Positions 22,521 through 31,264 of a stretch of DNA of 38,913 bases are shown piece by piece. How positions within the stretch are numbered: position 1 is the stretch's first letter; each line of letters opens with the position of its first letter. A program made the translations under genes and the position numbers. The DNA lies in assembly GCA_947426455.1 (NCBI GenBank), contig CANEEC010000005.1:1-38913 (forward strand), written 5' to 3'. The stretch is from an uncultured Clostridia bacterium. Lineage in GTDB: Bacteria > Bacillota > Clostridia > Peptostreptococcales > Anaerovoracaceae. The notes under the pieces were generated by a model. The model was not told where the DNA came from and did not search any database. It worked only from the letters and a program-made list of their open reading frames with translations.

Positions 22521-23783
22521 TTGGAGAATGTACGGTATTCTTTGTATGTATCTACATTAGGGAAATTTTCCGTTTCCGCAAGCGCTGCGGAAGCCGGCGC
22601 CGCTCTCGCCCAGGGTTCCCCCGGGGATGTGAAATTGCGTCGGCGCAGCTTTTTCCAGTACCTCTGTGTGTTTCATCACCGTGCGGTCAGTCAGGAGGAG
22701 GTAATCGACGCGATCTTTGACTCCGAGGACGGAGTCGGCGATCCGGTCAATACCTTGAAAAACACCCTGTACCGAACACGCCGGCTGTTGGAGGAACTGG
22801 GTTTTTCTGATGCAAAAAAATTATTGCTTTATCGCGACGGCTTTTTTTCCTGGTCTCCGGACATCCAAATCACTTTAGATATCGAAGAATTTGACGAGCT
22901 TTACAATCGCTTTTACGAAGCGGAACATCTATCGGATCATCTGGATTCGGCTCTGAAGGCGCTGTCCCTTTACAATGGGGAATTTCTCATGAATTCGGCC
23001 AACAGCCTCTGGGCCATGTCTCTGCGCACCTATTATCACGGCAAATATATGAAGCTGGCGAAAGAAGTGGCCGAAATCCTGTACGAACAGAACAGATGGA
23101 AGGACAGCATGAGAATCTGTCAGATGGTTGCCGCTGAAGAACCGTTTAATGAAGAAAACCAGCTTCTGCTGATGAAGCTGCTTCACGCCTCGGGAATGAC
23201 CCAACAGGCGGTTCATCACTACGAGAAAATACGAAAGATGTTCATGGATCAGCTGGGCGTCAGCCCGTCTCCGGATCTTTCCGACTTTTACAAGATGTTG
23301 ATACATAGCAAAGAAAACAGGGAATTCAATCTCACGGTGATTCGCGATCAGATGTTAGAGGGAGATTCCACGGATGGGGCGTATTATTGCGATTATTCGG
23401 TATTTCAGAGCATCTACCGGCTGATTGCCCGCTCCATGCCGAGAAACGGGCAGGCCATTCAGCTGGTGATGACCACATTAAACGACGTTTCGGGGGAACT
23501 GCTTTCGCCAAAGCGGTGCGGCGTTCCCATGGAAGAATTATATAAAGCGATTCATCAGGCGCTGCGTAACGGCGATGTATTTACCCAGTACAGCCGCGAT
23601 CAATATCTGATTTTGCTGATGTCCTCCAGCTATGAAAACGCCGCGGCTGCCATGGAGCGCGTCTTGCGGCTTTTCCGCATGCTTGAAAATGGTAAAATCC
23701 GAGTGCAGTACAGCATTTTGCCCGTATTGGCGCCCAGAGTTGTGGAAAAACCCGTGGGTTGGTCGGCGATAAAGAAAAGGTAG
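22521..23783 (+). CDS. SARP-like (BTAD) transcriptional regulator with degenerate GGDEF-like C-terminus
   Basis: A protein of about 420 residues from the TTG at 22521, which follows GGGAGG (the open frame from 22413 has no ribosome site). A winged-helix domain at about 10-100 (KLRRRSFFQYLCVFHHRAVS, then NTLKNTLYRTRRLLEELG) is followed by the helical bacterial transcriptional activator domain (about 120-270, ending MFMDQLGVSPSPDLSDFYK). The last 130 residues resemble a diguanylate cyclase fold, but the GGDEF site reads YSRDQYLIL, so no catalysis is expected. SARP-type proteins bind direct repeats with an 11-bp period; two such repeats occur just downstream (23822 and 25274). It is the likely activator of the pilus genes. 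Confidence 0.85.
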   Translation: MENVRYSLYVSTLGKFSVSASAAEAGAALAQGSPGDVKLRRRSFFQYLCVFHHRAVSQEEVIDAIFDSEDGVGDPVNTLKNTLYRTRRLLEELGFSDAKKLLLYRDGFFSWSPDIQITLDIEEFDELYNRFYEAEHLSDHLDSALKALSLYNGEFLMNSANSLWAMSLRTYYHGKYMKLAKEVAEILYEQNRWKDSMRICQMVAAEEPFNEENQLLLMKLLHASGMTQQAVHHYEKIRKMFMDQLGVSPSPDLSDFYKMLIHSKENREFNLTVIRDQMLEGDSTDGAYYCDYSVFQSIYRLIARSMPRNGQAIQLVMTTLNDVSGELLSPKRCGVPMEELYKAIHQALRNGDVFTQYSRDQYLILLMSSSYENAAAAMERVLRLFRMLENGKIRVQYSILPVLAPRVVEKPVGWSAIKKR

Positions 23784-23821
23784 ATGAAAGAAAATCAAAA
23801 AAATTTTCGATTTGTGTAAAC

Positions 23822-23854
23822 TGTGACGTATTTGTGACTTTGCAGCGGTAAGAT
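23822..23854 (+). promoter_or_regulatory. Activator-type promoter with TGTGAC direct repeats, site 1
   Basis: TGTGAC at 23822 and again at 23833, an 11-bp period, then ten bases and the -10 TAAGAT at 23849-23854. No normal -35 is present at the right distance; the repeats lie over it. The layout is identical to that at 25274. Confidence 0.75.
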
Positions 23855-23892
23855 GTCATTGTAAATTTACAGTGGCAGAAAGGGAGTTATTT

Positions 23893-24336
23893 ATGAGCAT
23901 AAAGAAGAGTTTTACCTCTCGGGGCAAAAGCATATTGACGATCAGGGTAACCTCTTATGAAAATTGCTGCCTGCAAGGGTATGTCAGCACCGATCAGGAG
24001 GAACGGGGGCAGGCGTTTTGCAGCGGCATTCAAATGCTTTTGATGGTGGATGCGTTTATGAATTCTGTAAACACGCCCCAGAGAAACGAAGAACAACGCA
24101 GATTCGTCTCCCAGAATGAATGCTTCTCCATGAAAAACGACTGGTCGGAAAATCTGGAAGACATTTCACCCATCGCTACCTTTCATATGGATGTGATGTT
24201 CCGGCAGCACACCACGTGGCAGGGAAGTTTGATTTGGGAAGAGGCGGAGCAGGAGGCCTGTTTCCGCAGCGTATTGGAACTGATCTGTCTGATGCACGAT
24301 GCGCTGACGGTTTCAGAGGAGCGACCGGAAGAATGA
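23893..24336 (+). CDS. Hypothetical protein, first gene of the pilus-linked operon
   Basis: A 147-residue soluble protein starting MSIKKSFTSRGKSILTIRVT at the ATG 23893, preceded by AAGGGAG. It has no signal peptide, membrane segment or motif I recognise; the composition is that of a cytoplasmic protein. It follows an activator-type promoter with TGTGAC repeats and overlaps the next gene by four bases. Its linkage to the signal peptidase and pilin genes suggests a role in making or controlling the pilus, but this rests on position only. Confidence 0.75.
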   Translation: MSIKKSFTSRGKSILTIRVTSYENCCLQGYVSTDQEERGQAFCSGIQMLLMVDAFMNSVNTPQRNEEQRRFVSQNECFSMKNDWSENLEDISPIATFHMDVMFRQHTTWQGSLIWEEAEQEACFRSVLELICLMHDALTVSEERPEE

Positions 24337-24638
24337 AGCAGGAAAATCTGACAAAACTGAAACGAGTGGATCTTTTGGAGCTTCTGATCGCTCAGGGAAA
24401 GGAAATCGACCGGCTGACCGAAGAACTGGCCAGAGCGCAGGAGGAACTTTCACAGCGGCGTCTGGTTTTGGATAACGCCGGTTCCTTAGCCGAGGCAGCG
24501 CTGCGGATCAACGGTGTGTTTGAGGCCGCGCAGGCGGCGGCGGATCAGTATCTGGAAAACATCCGGATCATGGAATGGGAAGCCAGAGCGCGCAATGAAA
24601 TGTCGGAGGATAGACGGAGAGATGAGGTTAAAGCGTAA
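24333..24638 (+). CDS. Small coiled-coil protein
   Basis: A 101-residue protein starting at the ATG of an ATGA overlap with the preceding gene. Residues about 10-50 form a heptad-rich coiled coil (KRVDLLELLIAQGKEIDRLT, then ELARAQEELSQRR). A second helix follows with AALRINGVFEAAQAAADQYL. No membrane segment. The signal peptidase gene starts 17 bases before its end, so the three genes are translationally coupled. The function is unknown; it may be an adaptor of the surface assembly system. Confidence 0.78.
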   Translation: MKQENLTKLKRVDLLELLIAQGKEIDRLTEELARAQEELSQRRLVLDNAGSLAEAALRINGVFEAAQAAADQYLENIRIMEWEARARNEMSEDRRRDEVKA

Positions 24639-25230
24639 CCAAACGCCTGTGGCGTCGCCAAGCGTCGAACAGCTGGAACAACAACTGAAAAACGAACGGC
24701 ATCGCATCCGTTATCTGTACGCTCTCCGAACGACGGTCTATACCATATTAGCGGTGGCGGCGCTGGCAATTTTGGTGGCCACGCTTTGGCTGCCGGTGCT
24801 GCAGATCTACGGAACGTCCATGTCTCCCACCCTGACGGAGGGAGAGCTGGTGCTGGCTGTAAAGACTAAGAATTTTGAGCAGGGACAGCTGATCGCCTTT
24901 TATTACAACAACAAAATATTGGTGAAGCGGGTGATTGCCGGCCCGGGCAGTTGGGTGGATATCGACGATGAGGGTACGGTGTACGTGGATCGGGTTGCTA
25001 TCGATGAGCCGTATCTGGTGGAAAAGGACTACGGTATGTGCGATATCGATTTGCCGTGTCAGGTGCCGGATGGACAGTATTTTGTGCTGGGAGATCACCG
25101 ATCCGTTTCCATGGATTCCCGCAGTTCCGCCATCGGCTGCGTATCTATTGACAACGTGGTGGGTCGGTTGGTGGTGCGCATTTGGCCGTTCAATCGGATT
25201 GACCTTATCAACAGCAATAGCATAGAATAA
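24622..25230 (+). CDS. lepB: Signal peptidase I
   Basis: A 202-residue type I signal peptidase: an N-terminal charged region, one transmembrane helix (about 38-57), then the catalytic domain outside. The nucleophile Ser66 is in YGTSMSPTL, the general base Lys102 in LVKRVIAGPG, and the conserved GDHRSVSMDSR follows. It removes signal peptides from exported proteins. Position between the coiled-coil gene and the pilins suggests a dedicated enzyme for pilus subunits, as known in other Gram-positive pilus loci. The start ATG at 24622 has GGAG upstream and overlaps the preceding gene. Confidence 0.92.
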   Translation: MRLKRNQTPVASPSVEQLEQQLKNERHRIRYLYALRTTVYTILAVAALAILVATLWLPVLQIYGTSMSPTLTEGELVLAVKTKNFEQGQLIAFYYNNKILVKRVIAGPGSWVDIDDEGTVYVDRVAIDEPYLVEKDYGMCDIDLPCQVPDGQYFVLGDHRSVSMDSRSSAIGCVSIDNVVGRLVVRIWPFNRIDLINSNSIE

Positions 25231-25273
25231 AAAAGCTCAAAAAAGTTTCAGAAAAACAAAAAATGTTCAAAAC

Positions 25274-25306
25274 TGTGACCTATCTGTGACTTGACAGAGT
25301 TAAAAT
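25274..25306 (+). promoter_or_regulatory. Activator-type promoter with TGTGAC direct repeats, site 2
   Basis: TGTGAC at 25274 and 25285 (11-bp period), ten bases, TAAAAT at 25301-25306. The surrounding sequence is alike at 23810-23880 (AACTGTGAC, TTGTAAAT and GGCAG shared). It drives the pilin genes. The TTGACA at 25291 is too near the -10 to be a -35. Confidence 0.78.
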
Positions 25307-25353
25307 AAACTTGTAAATAGGAATGGCAGGAGTAAAGAAAGGAGGGAATGCAG

Positions 25354-28300
25354 ATGAAACAGAGTTTTCTGGCTAAGCTGCGGCGTCTGATGGATCGACG
25401 CGAGATTAAAAGAAAATTCACACTGGTGACTAATATAATCTGTTGCATGATCGTATTCTGCATTACCTACGTCCTGATTTCTCCCGTCGTTACGCAGGAA
25501 TGGCAAGCCGTGTGCGGTATGGAAGAGCACACTCACACCGAGGAATGCTACGCGGAGGTTCCCGTAGAAGACGAAGAGGAAAGCGGTGACGAAGGTGGTG
25601 CACTGGCAGAAGAAGCCGCTACCACAGGTTCCGCTGTCAGCGTTTCTGAGAAGTCCTCTTCCCGTAAAACCAAAAAGGTTCTGATTTGTACTTTAGAAGA
25701 ACACACTCATTCGGAAAGCTGCTACTATGCTGCAAAACCGGAGGAGGAAGAAGAATATATCTGCGGCCTGAACGAACACACGCATACGAGCGAATGCTAT
25801 TTTGAAAACGGCGAGCTGAAATGCACCCAGCAGGAACATCTGCACACCGCGGCGTGTCTGGCCTCCGGAGAAAATCCCGTCGACGAGACTGTGGAGGAAA
25901 TGTCCGGCGGAATCGTCCCCATCGACCGCGAATTCACTTACGAAAATGAATATATCACGGCGACGGTTGCCATTACCGGTAAAATCCGGTTGCCTGAAAC
26001 CATAGAGACTGCGGCTGCGGAGGAGACGACAGCCGACGCGGCGGACAGCGATGATGCGGTTGCCGTAAACGATACAGCGGATGTAAACGATGCGCCTGAT
26101 GTAAACGATGCAGAGACACAGGGCGATACCGCTGCGGAAGAAAATACCGGCCTGTATCTGGATGTAGTCGAGTCGGAAGACATGGACGACTACAGCGAAT
26201 ACGAGGAGATGGCGGAAGAAGACGGCGACGTTATGCTGCTGCAGGTGTTCGACTACAGCCTGAAAATGAACGGCGAAAAGATCAGCCTGAAAAACTGTAC
26301 GGTGGATGCGACCATAACGGCGAAACCGGAATTGCAGGAAATGATGGACGCGCCGCAGGCAGCCATGTATGCTGCGGAAGAAAGCGAATCCGCAGGCGAG
26401 TCCGTCAATAACTACATGGAGCTTACCACCTACACGGAAGAGAAGAACGTCATGGCATACGCGGTGGTAGAGGCTGCCAATCCCAGCTTTACGGTTCAGT
26501 ATTACGCCAATATCCAGCGGGCGGTAAAAACCGACATAGGGGCTACCGTTTCGGACCCCAATGCTCTGGCTCGCCAAAATAAATTGCTTCTGATCAATAC
26601 GGACAACGGAAGTACAGCTGCCAACAGCAATAAAGGCGGCAAGATGCCGAAAAACGGCACCGGCGTTGCGACATCGCCCAACGATAACCCGCTTTCGTAT
26701 TTGGAACTTGTCGGCAATCGCATCAAGACGCAGGAAACGCTGACGGAGATTTATAAGAGTGAAGAACTCACCTACCAGAGGGCGCCCGGCCTGATGTATT
26801 TCAACATCGTATTGTCAAATACCGAAAGCGAATATCAGCTGAAGGAAATCTGGGTATTAAAACCCGGCAGAAATGCCGACAGCATCAAGCGGGATGATTG
26901 GGAGATACACGAATATACGACTACGACCCGATTCACCAATCGGCCGGAGACGGCGGCCAAGGACAGCAACTATATCTTAATCGACGATAACGCGGTGATC
27001 CGCCTGGTCTACAATCCGGAAGAAACCACGGAAAACATGCCCGCTCACTTCTACGATTACGACATCACCGGCGGTAAGTTATACCAGACTTCCGCATTGA
27101 GTGGCTCCTATTATCTTCCCAATGAATTGGATACAGCGCTTTCCGAGTGGGGAAACGTCTATCTCAGATCATCGGAAGAGGGCATCAACAGCAACAGCAA
27201 TTATCAAGGTTCCGGTTCCCGATTGGCTTTCGGTAACGCCAATATGGGCACCAAATACGGTAAGGCAACCTGGGACGGGAATGCGCTGAATACAGCGAAT
27301 CGCGCAACCACCGGAGGAAAAGACAGCTTCCGGTTTTCCACCTTCGGACTGGTGACCGGCCTCTCCGGCGGCAAGCTGCAATACAATACCGGCGTGGACG
27401 CTCCCAAGCTGTTTAACGAAGGAAGCGCCGCAGGTAAGACCAATTATGACAATAATGAATATTCTCTGGATTTTCAGCGGGTGGGAGATACCTATACGCT
27501 GTCCGCGGTAAGGGGCGCGCAAACGGCGTCAAAGCTGGATGAATTCCGGCACCCGCAATCGAAGCACAACCACATTTGGACAAATGACTTCTGGCCCATG
27601 GATTCGGCTCCCAGTTGGGGAGCGTATGACAGCGTTGCGGGCGTATACCACGATCCAAAGATAGGAAGCTCGGCCAAAACCAGCAAGGTTCACCGGCAGC
27701 TTTCCTCCGGCGAGAACTGGGATACGATAGCCGAAAACGACGACGCAAAGGATCACAATTCCTACTTCGGTATGCAGTACAGCGTAACCTTCGATTTGAG
27801 CTCCAGCTATATTGGCCCTCTGGAATATTACTTCTTCGGCGACGACGATATGTGGGTATTCCTGAACGATCAGCTGGTATGCGATATCGGCGGCGTTCAC
27901 AGCGCCGTGGGCGAATATGTCAATCTCTGGGATTACATCGACAGGAGTCAGCTGCTGGACGAAAAAGGAAATCCCATCAAGGAGCCGAAGAAAGATGCCA
28001 ATGGCGATCCGATTCCCTTGAAGGATAAAAACGGAAATCCGGTGTTCGATGCGGATGGAAATCCGGAATATGAAATGACGGATAAGGTGCAGACGTATAC
28101 GCTTTCGTTCTTCTATACTGAGCGGGGCGCCTCCGGTTCTACCTGCTGGATGCAGTTCACACTGCCTACGGTGGCCGGCATCGACCTGGACAGCGTCCTG
28201 GACGAACAGCTGTCGGAAAACACCGGATCCCTGAGCATTGAAAAGAAGCTGCAGGGCGTGGAAAATACCGAATGGTTTGAATTCGATCTGCAATTTGAAG

Positions 28301-28746
28301 GAGCGGATGATAACTATGAACCGGATTACCGGCTACGAGACGCCAACGGCAATCTGGTGGATAACGAAGAACTCAGTCAGAACAACGACTATGTCATCGC
28401 CGACGGATCGCGTTTCCGCATCCGAGCCGGAGATGTGCTGGTCATCCGCAACCTGCCGAAGGATGCCACCTTCCAGGTGACGGAGCTCAACTGCGACGGT
28501 TATCAACCCGTGGTCACCATCGACGGAGCGGTTCAGGATACGGCTCCGGTTGCCAGAGGTACCATCACCGTTGATAAGCGCACACAGGTGGTTTTCACCA
28601 ATGTGGCCTCGTATGAACTGCCTGCCACCGGCGGCAGCGGTACTGCAAATTGGTATATCATGGGAGCGGCGCTGTGCATGATGGCGTTGGCTCTGGGATA
28701 TAAAAAAGTCAAAGTTGCGCGGGAAGAAGGGGGGACGGATATGTAA
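25354..28746 (+). CDS. LPxTG-anchored pilus tip adhesin with fibro-slime (PA14-like) domain
   Basis: About 1,130 residues. A basic N-terminus and a hydrophobic segment (about 22-45) direct export. Four C-x4-HxH-x3-C motifs follow, at Cys54-65, 112-123, 137-148 and 157-168, in an acidic Ser/Thr-rich stretch. A large central part contains SVTFDLSSSYIGPLEYYFFG and FGDDDMWVFLND, a fibro-slime/PA14-type domain, interrupted by a GNP-repeat loop. Near the end is a CnaB-like domain (FQVTELNCDGYQPV), then LPATG, a membrane helix and a basic tail for sortase anchoring. The ATG at 25354 fits GGAGGG better than that at 25348. First gene of the pilus set; size and layout fit a tip adhesin. Confidence 0.88.
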   Translation: MKQSFLAKLRRLMDRREIKRKFTLVTNIICCMIVFCITYVLISPVVTQEWQAVCGMEEHTHTEECYAEVPVEDEEESGDEGGALAEEAATTGSAVSVSEKSSSRKTKKVLICTLEEHTHSESCYYAAKPEEEEEYICGLNEHTHTSECYFENGELKCTQQEHLHTAACLASGENPVDETVEEMSGGIVPIDREFTYENEYITATVAITGKIRLPETIETAAAEETTADAADSDDAVAVNDTADVNDAPDVNDAETQGDTAAEENTGLYLDVVESEDMDDYSEYEEMAEEDGDVMLLQVFDYSLKMNGEKISLKNCTVDATITAKPELQEMMDAPQAAMYAAEESESAGESVNNYMELTTYTEEKNVMAYAVVEAANPSFTVQYYANIQRAVKTDIGATVSDPNALARQNKLLLINTDNGSTAANSNKGGKMPKNGTGVATSPNDNPLSYLELVGNRIKTQETLTEIYKSEELTYQRAPGLMYFNIVLSNTESEYQLKEIWVLKPGRNADSIKRDDWEIHEYTTTTRFTNRPETAAKDSNYILIDDNAVIRLVYNPEETTENMPAHFYDYDITGGKLYQTSALSGSYYLPNELDTALSEWGNVYLRSSEEGINSNSNYQGSGSRLAFGNANMGTKYGKATWDGNALNTANRATTGGKDSFRFSTFGLVTGLSGGKLQYNTGVDAPKLFNEGSAAGKTNYDNNEYSLDFQRVGDTYTLSAVRGAQTASKLDEFRHPQSKHNHIWTNDFWPMDSAPSWGAYDSVAGVYHDPKIGSSAKTSKVHRQLSSGENWDTIAENDDAKDHNSYFGMQYSVTFDLSSSYIGPLEYYFFGDDDMWVFLNDQLVCDIGGVHSAVGEYVNLWDYIDRSQLLDEKGNPIKEPKKDANGDPIPLKDKNGNPVFDADGNPEYEMTDKVQTYTLSFFYTERGASGSTCWMQFTLPTVAGIDLDSVLDEQLSENTGSLSIEKKLQGVENTEWFEFDLQFEGADDNYEPDYRLRDANGNLVDNEELSQNNDYVIADGSRFRIRAGDVLVIRNLPKDATFQVTELNCDGYQPVVTIDGAVQDTAPVARGTITVDKRTQVVFTNVASYELPATGGSGTANWYIMGAALCMMALALGYKKVKVAREEGGTDM

Positions 28747-28833
28747 GATTTGTTCCACCCAAGGGACAGCATCCCACAGCGCAATCATGAATAACAAGCA
28801 AAGTGAAAGAAAATTTGAAGGGAGAATGAAATC

Positions 28834-30315
28834 ATGAAGAATTTGAAGAAGATGATGGGCATCGCGTTAGTGCTGATCATGACGCTGGCAATGACCATTC
28901 CGGCGTTTGCCGCTAACATCACCATCAACGTAACGACCCCCGAGGGCGCTACCGATACCGGTGAAACCTATCAGGTTTATCAGATTTTCGAAGCCACCGT
29001 GGCAAAGGAAACCGCGAACCAGCCTGGCACCGAACCTGACGGAACCGTCAGCACCTTTGAAAACGTTTCTTACTATATCGAAAGCACCAGTCCGTTCTAC
29101 GACATCATCAAGGACTTTGAAGACGGAGGCCAGAAGGTGTTTGAACTGAATCTGGTTGCGGGTTCTACTACCAGATACAACGTCACCCTGGCAGAGGGCG
29201 TGGAAAGTTATTCCGCCGCCGCTTTGGCTACCGAGCTGCAGACCGTGAAAGATCAGGCGACTCCCGTTGCTTCCGGCAAGTCTCCTCTGAAGGTAGATAA
29301 CAAGGGTTACTATATGATTCTCAGCTCTCTGGGTTCCATGGCGGTTGTTGATACCGTGGGCCAGTCCGACATGACCATTCAGACCAAGAACGATCTGCCC
29401 ACGCTGAACAAGACCATCGAAAGCATCACCAACGGTACGGTGGATCATTCTGACGATAAGAGCGGTACTGCTTCTTACGGAAGCACCGTTACCTTCAAAA
29501 TTACGGTAGACGTTCCGGCCTCCGCTGTGGGCGCTATCACCGTACACGATGAGATGGACGAAGCGTTTGCCTATGTTGCTTTGGATGTCGCCACTACCGA
29601 AGGCGTTACGGAAACCGCTGCACCGGCTGATGACTGCACCAAAGAATTCGTCATCCCCGCAAGCGTAGTTGCTGCTGCTGTGGCGAGCGACACGGATGTA
29701 GAGATCGTTTATACGGCTACTCTGAACGAAAAGGTAGACACGGCCATCGATTTCAACAACACCGCATATCTGACTTATTCCAACTACACCAGCGCTTCCA
29801 GCGTAGCCACGGTACAGACCTACAAGTTCGATCTGGTAAAGACCAACAGCGATGAGATGGGTAAAGAACTGCTGAACGGTGCTGAATTCAAGCTGTATCG
29901 CGAAGCAACCGGCGGAACTCCTATCCAGTTTGAGCTGGTAGACGGCGTTTACAGCGTAACCGCAAGCGGTACGGACACCATCGTAGTGACTGACGGTAAG
30001 ATCAATGTAAAGGGTCTGGCCGACGGTAAGTACTACCTGGAAGAAACCAAATCTCCGGAAGGCTACAATCCTCTGAACGCTCGTCAGGAAATGGAAATCG
30101 CTGGTGCGGATCTGACCGCTTCCGTCACCGAAGGCGCTGAAGGTGCGGCAGACACCTATGTTTCCGGCGGTGTTCGGGTTGTCAACCTGACCGGCGCAGA
30201 ACTGCCTTCCACCGGTGGTATCGGTACGACCATCTTCTATGTAGTAGGCGGACTGCTGGTCGTTGGAGCCGGAATTGCTCTCACCGTCAGAAAGCGCGTA
30301 AGCGACCAGGAATAA
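28834..30315 (+). CDS. Major pilin, SpaA type, LPxTG
   Basis: A 493-residue protein. A signal peptide is cut after AFA; the mature part starts ANITINV. Domains: an N-terminal domain, a middle domain of isopeptide-forming type (TVTFKITVDVP), and a C-terminal CnaB/SpaA domain with the E-box YYLEETKSPEGYN. The sorting signal is LPSTG followed by a hydrophobic helix and RKRVSDQE. The lysine in TLNKTIE, just before the second domain, is the likely pilin-motif Lys used by the sortase to polymerise subunits. A GAAGGGAG site precedes the ATG. It follows the tip gene by 87 bases without a terminator and is followed by the sortase. Confidence 0.92.
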   Translation: MKNLKKMMGIALVLIMTLAMTIPAFAANITINVTTPEGATDTGETYQVYQIFEATVAKETANQPGTEPDGTVSTFENVSYYIESTSPFYDIIKDFEDGGQKVFELNLVAGSTTRYNVTLAEGVESYSAAALATELQTVKDQATPVASGKSPLKVDNKGYYMILSSLGSMAVVDTVGQSDMTIQTKNDLPTLNKTIESITNGTVDHSDDKSGTASYGSTVTFKITVDVPASAVGAITVHDEMDEAFAYVALDVATTEGVTETAAPADDCTKEFVIPASVVAAAVASDTDVEIVYTATLNEKVDTAIDFNNTAYLTYSNYTSASSVATVQTYKFDLVKTNSDEMGKELLNGAEFKLYREATGGTPIQFELVDGVYSVTASGTDTIVVTDGKINVKGLADGKYYLEETKSPEGYNPLNARQEMEIAGADLTASVTEGAEGAADTYVSGGVRVVNLTGAELPSTGGIGTTIFYVVGGLLVVGAGIALTVRKRVSDQE

Positions 30316-30346
30316 TACGAAAACACGGAAAGGGCGGTGATTATTT

Positions 30347-31264
30347 TTGAAGAAAAAGAAAAGGACCACCGTCCTTTTAGTTATTCTGTTCCTTCTGGGA
30401 TTCAGCATCATGCTGTATCCCACGGTCAGCGATTATTATAATTCCTTTCACTCCTCCCGGGTGATTACAAGCTACGCGGAGGACGTGGCGCACATCGACA
30501 CCGAGACCTACAAGCGGGTCTGGAATCAGGCGGTGGAATACAATCGTTCCTTAGCCAATCAGGTGAACCCCTTTTATATGACAGAGGCGCAGAGGGAGGA
30601 CTACCTGTCTGTACTGAATCTTTCCGGGGACGGCATGATGGGTTATATCGAGATTCCGAAGATTCATTGCGAGCTGCCCATCTATCACACCACCGAAGAA
30701 TCGGTATTGCAGGTGGCGGTGGGACACATCGAGGGAACCTCCCTGCCGGTGGGCGGTGAGTCTACGCACTGCGCGCTCTCGGGACACCGGGGACTGCCCA
30801 GCGCCAAGCTGTTCACCAATCTGGACCGCATGGAGGAGGGCGACGTGTTCATGATGCAGATCATGGACGAAACGCTGGCCTATGAAGTGGATCAGATCCG
30901 CATTGTAGAACCCGATGAGGTGAAGGATATTCACATCGAAGAAGGAAAAGATTATTGTACTCTTGTGACCTGTACGCCTTACGGTATCAATTCTCACCGT
31001 TTGCTGGTGCGGGGACACAGAGTGGACAGCAGTGGTATGCTGGGCGTCAGAATTACGGCAGACGCCATGCGAATCGAGCCTGTTTTGGTGGCTTCCGCCA
31101 TTGCGGTACCGTTGCTTTTGATGCTGCTTCTGTGGCTGTTTGCCGGCAGCGGAAAACCGAAGAAAAACCGTAAGAAAAGCAAGGATATTGCAAAAGATAA
31201 TACTGTGAAAGACAATATGCACGAGACCATTGCGAAAGAAACGGAAGGGAGGGATGACCGATGA
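30347..31264 (+). CDS. srtC: Class C pilin-polymerising sortase
   Basis: A 305-residue protein with an N-terminal membrane helix (about 7-26), a catalytic domain and a second helix near the C-terminus (SAIAVPLLLMLLLWLFAG), the topology of class C sortases. Catalytic His is in SGHRG, Cys in TLVTCTPYG and Arg in HRLLVRG. The lid that class C enzymes carry is represented by VNPFYM (usually DPF/DPW). It joins pilin subunits through the Thr of LPxTG and a Lys of the next subunit. Translation starts with TTG at 30347, preceded by GGGCGGTGA. It overlaps the next gene (ATGA). Confidence 0.92.
   Translation: MKKKKRTTVLLVILFLLGFSIMLYPTVSDYYNSFHSSRVITSYAEDVAHIDTETYKRVWNQAVEYNRSLANQVNPFYMTEAQREDYLSVLNLSGDGMMGYIEIPKIHCELPIYHTTEESVLQVAVGHIEGTSLPVGGESTHCALSGHRGLPSAKLFTNLDRMEEGDVFMMQIMDETLAYEVDQIRIVEPDEVKDIHIEEGKDYCTLVTCTPYGINSHRLLVRGHRVDSSGMLGVRITADAMRIEPVLVASAIAVPLLLMLLLWLFAGSGKPKKNRKKSKDIAKDNTVKDNMHETIAKETEGRDDR

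Noticed and set aside
28867-30423. Minus-strand open frame of 518 codons antisense to the major pilin
   Set aside because: No ribosome site and low-complexity composition; it is the shadow of a well-supported pilin gene with signal peptide and LPSTG.
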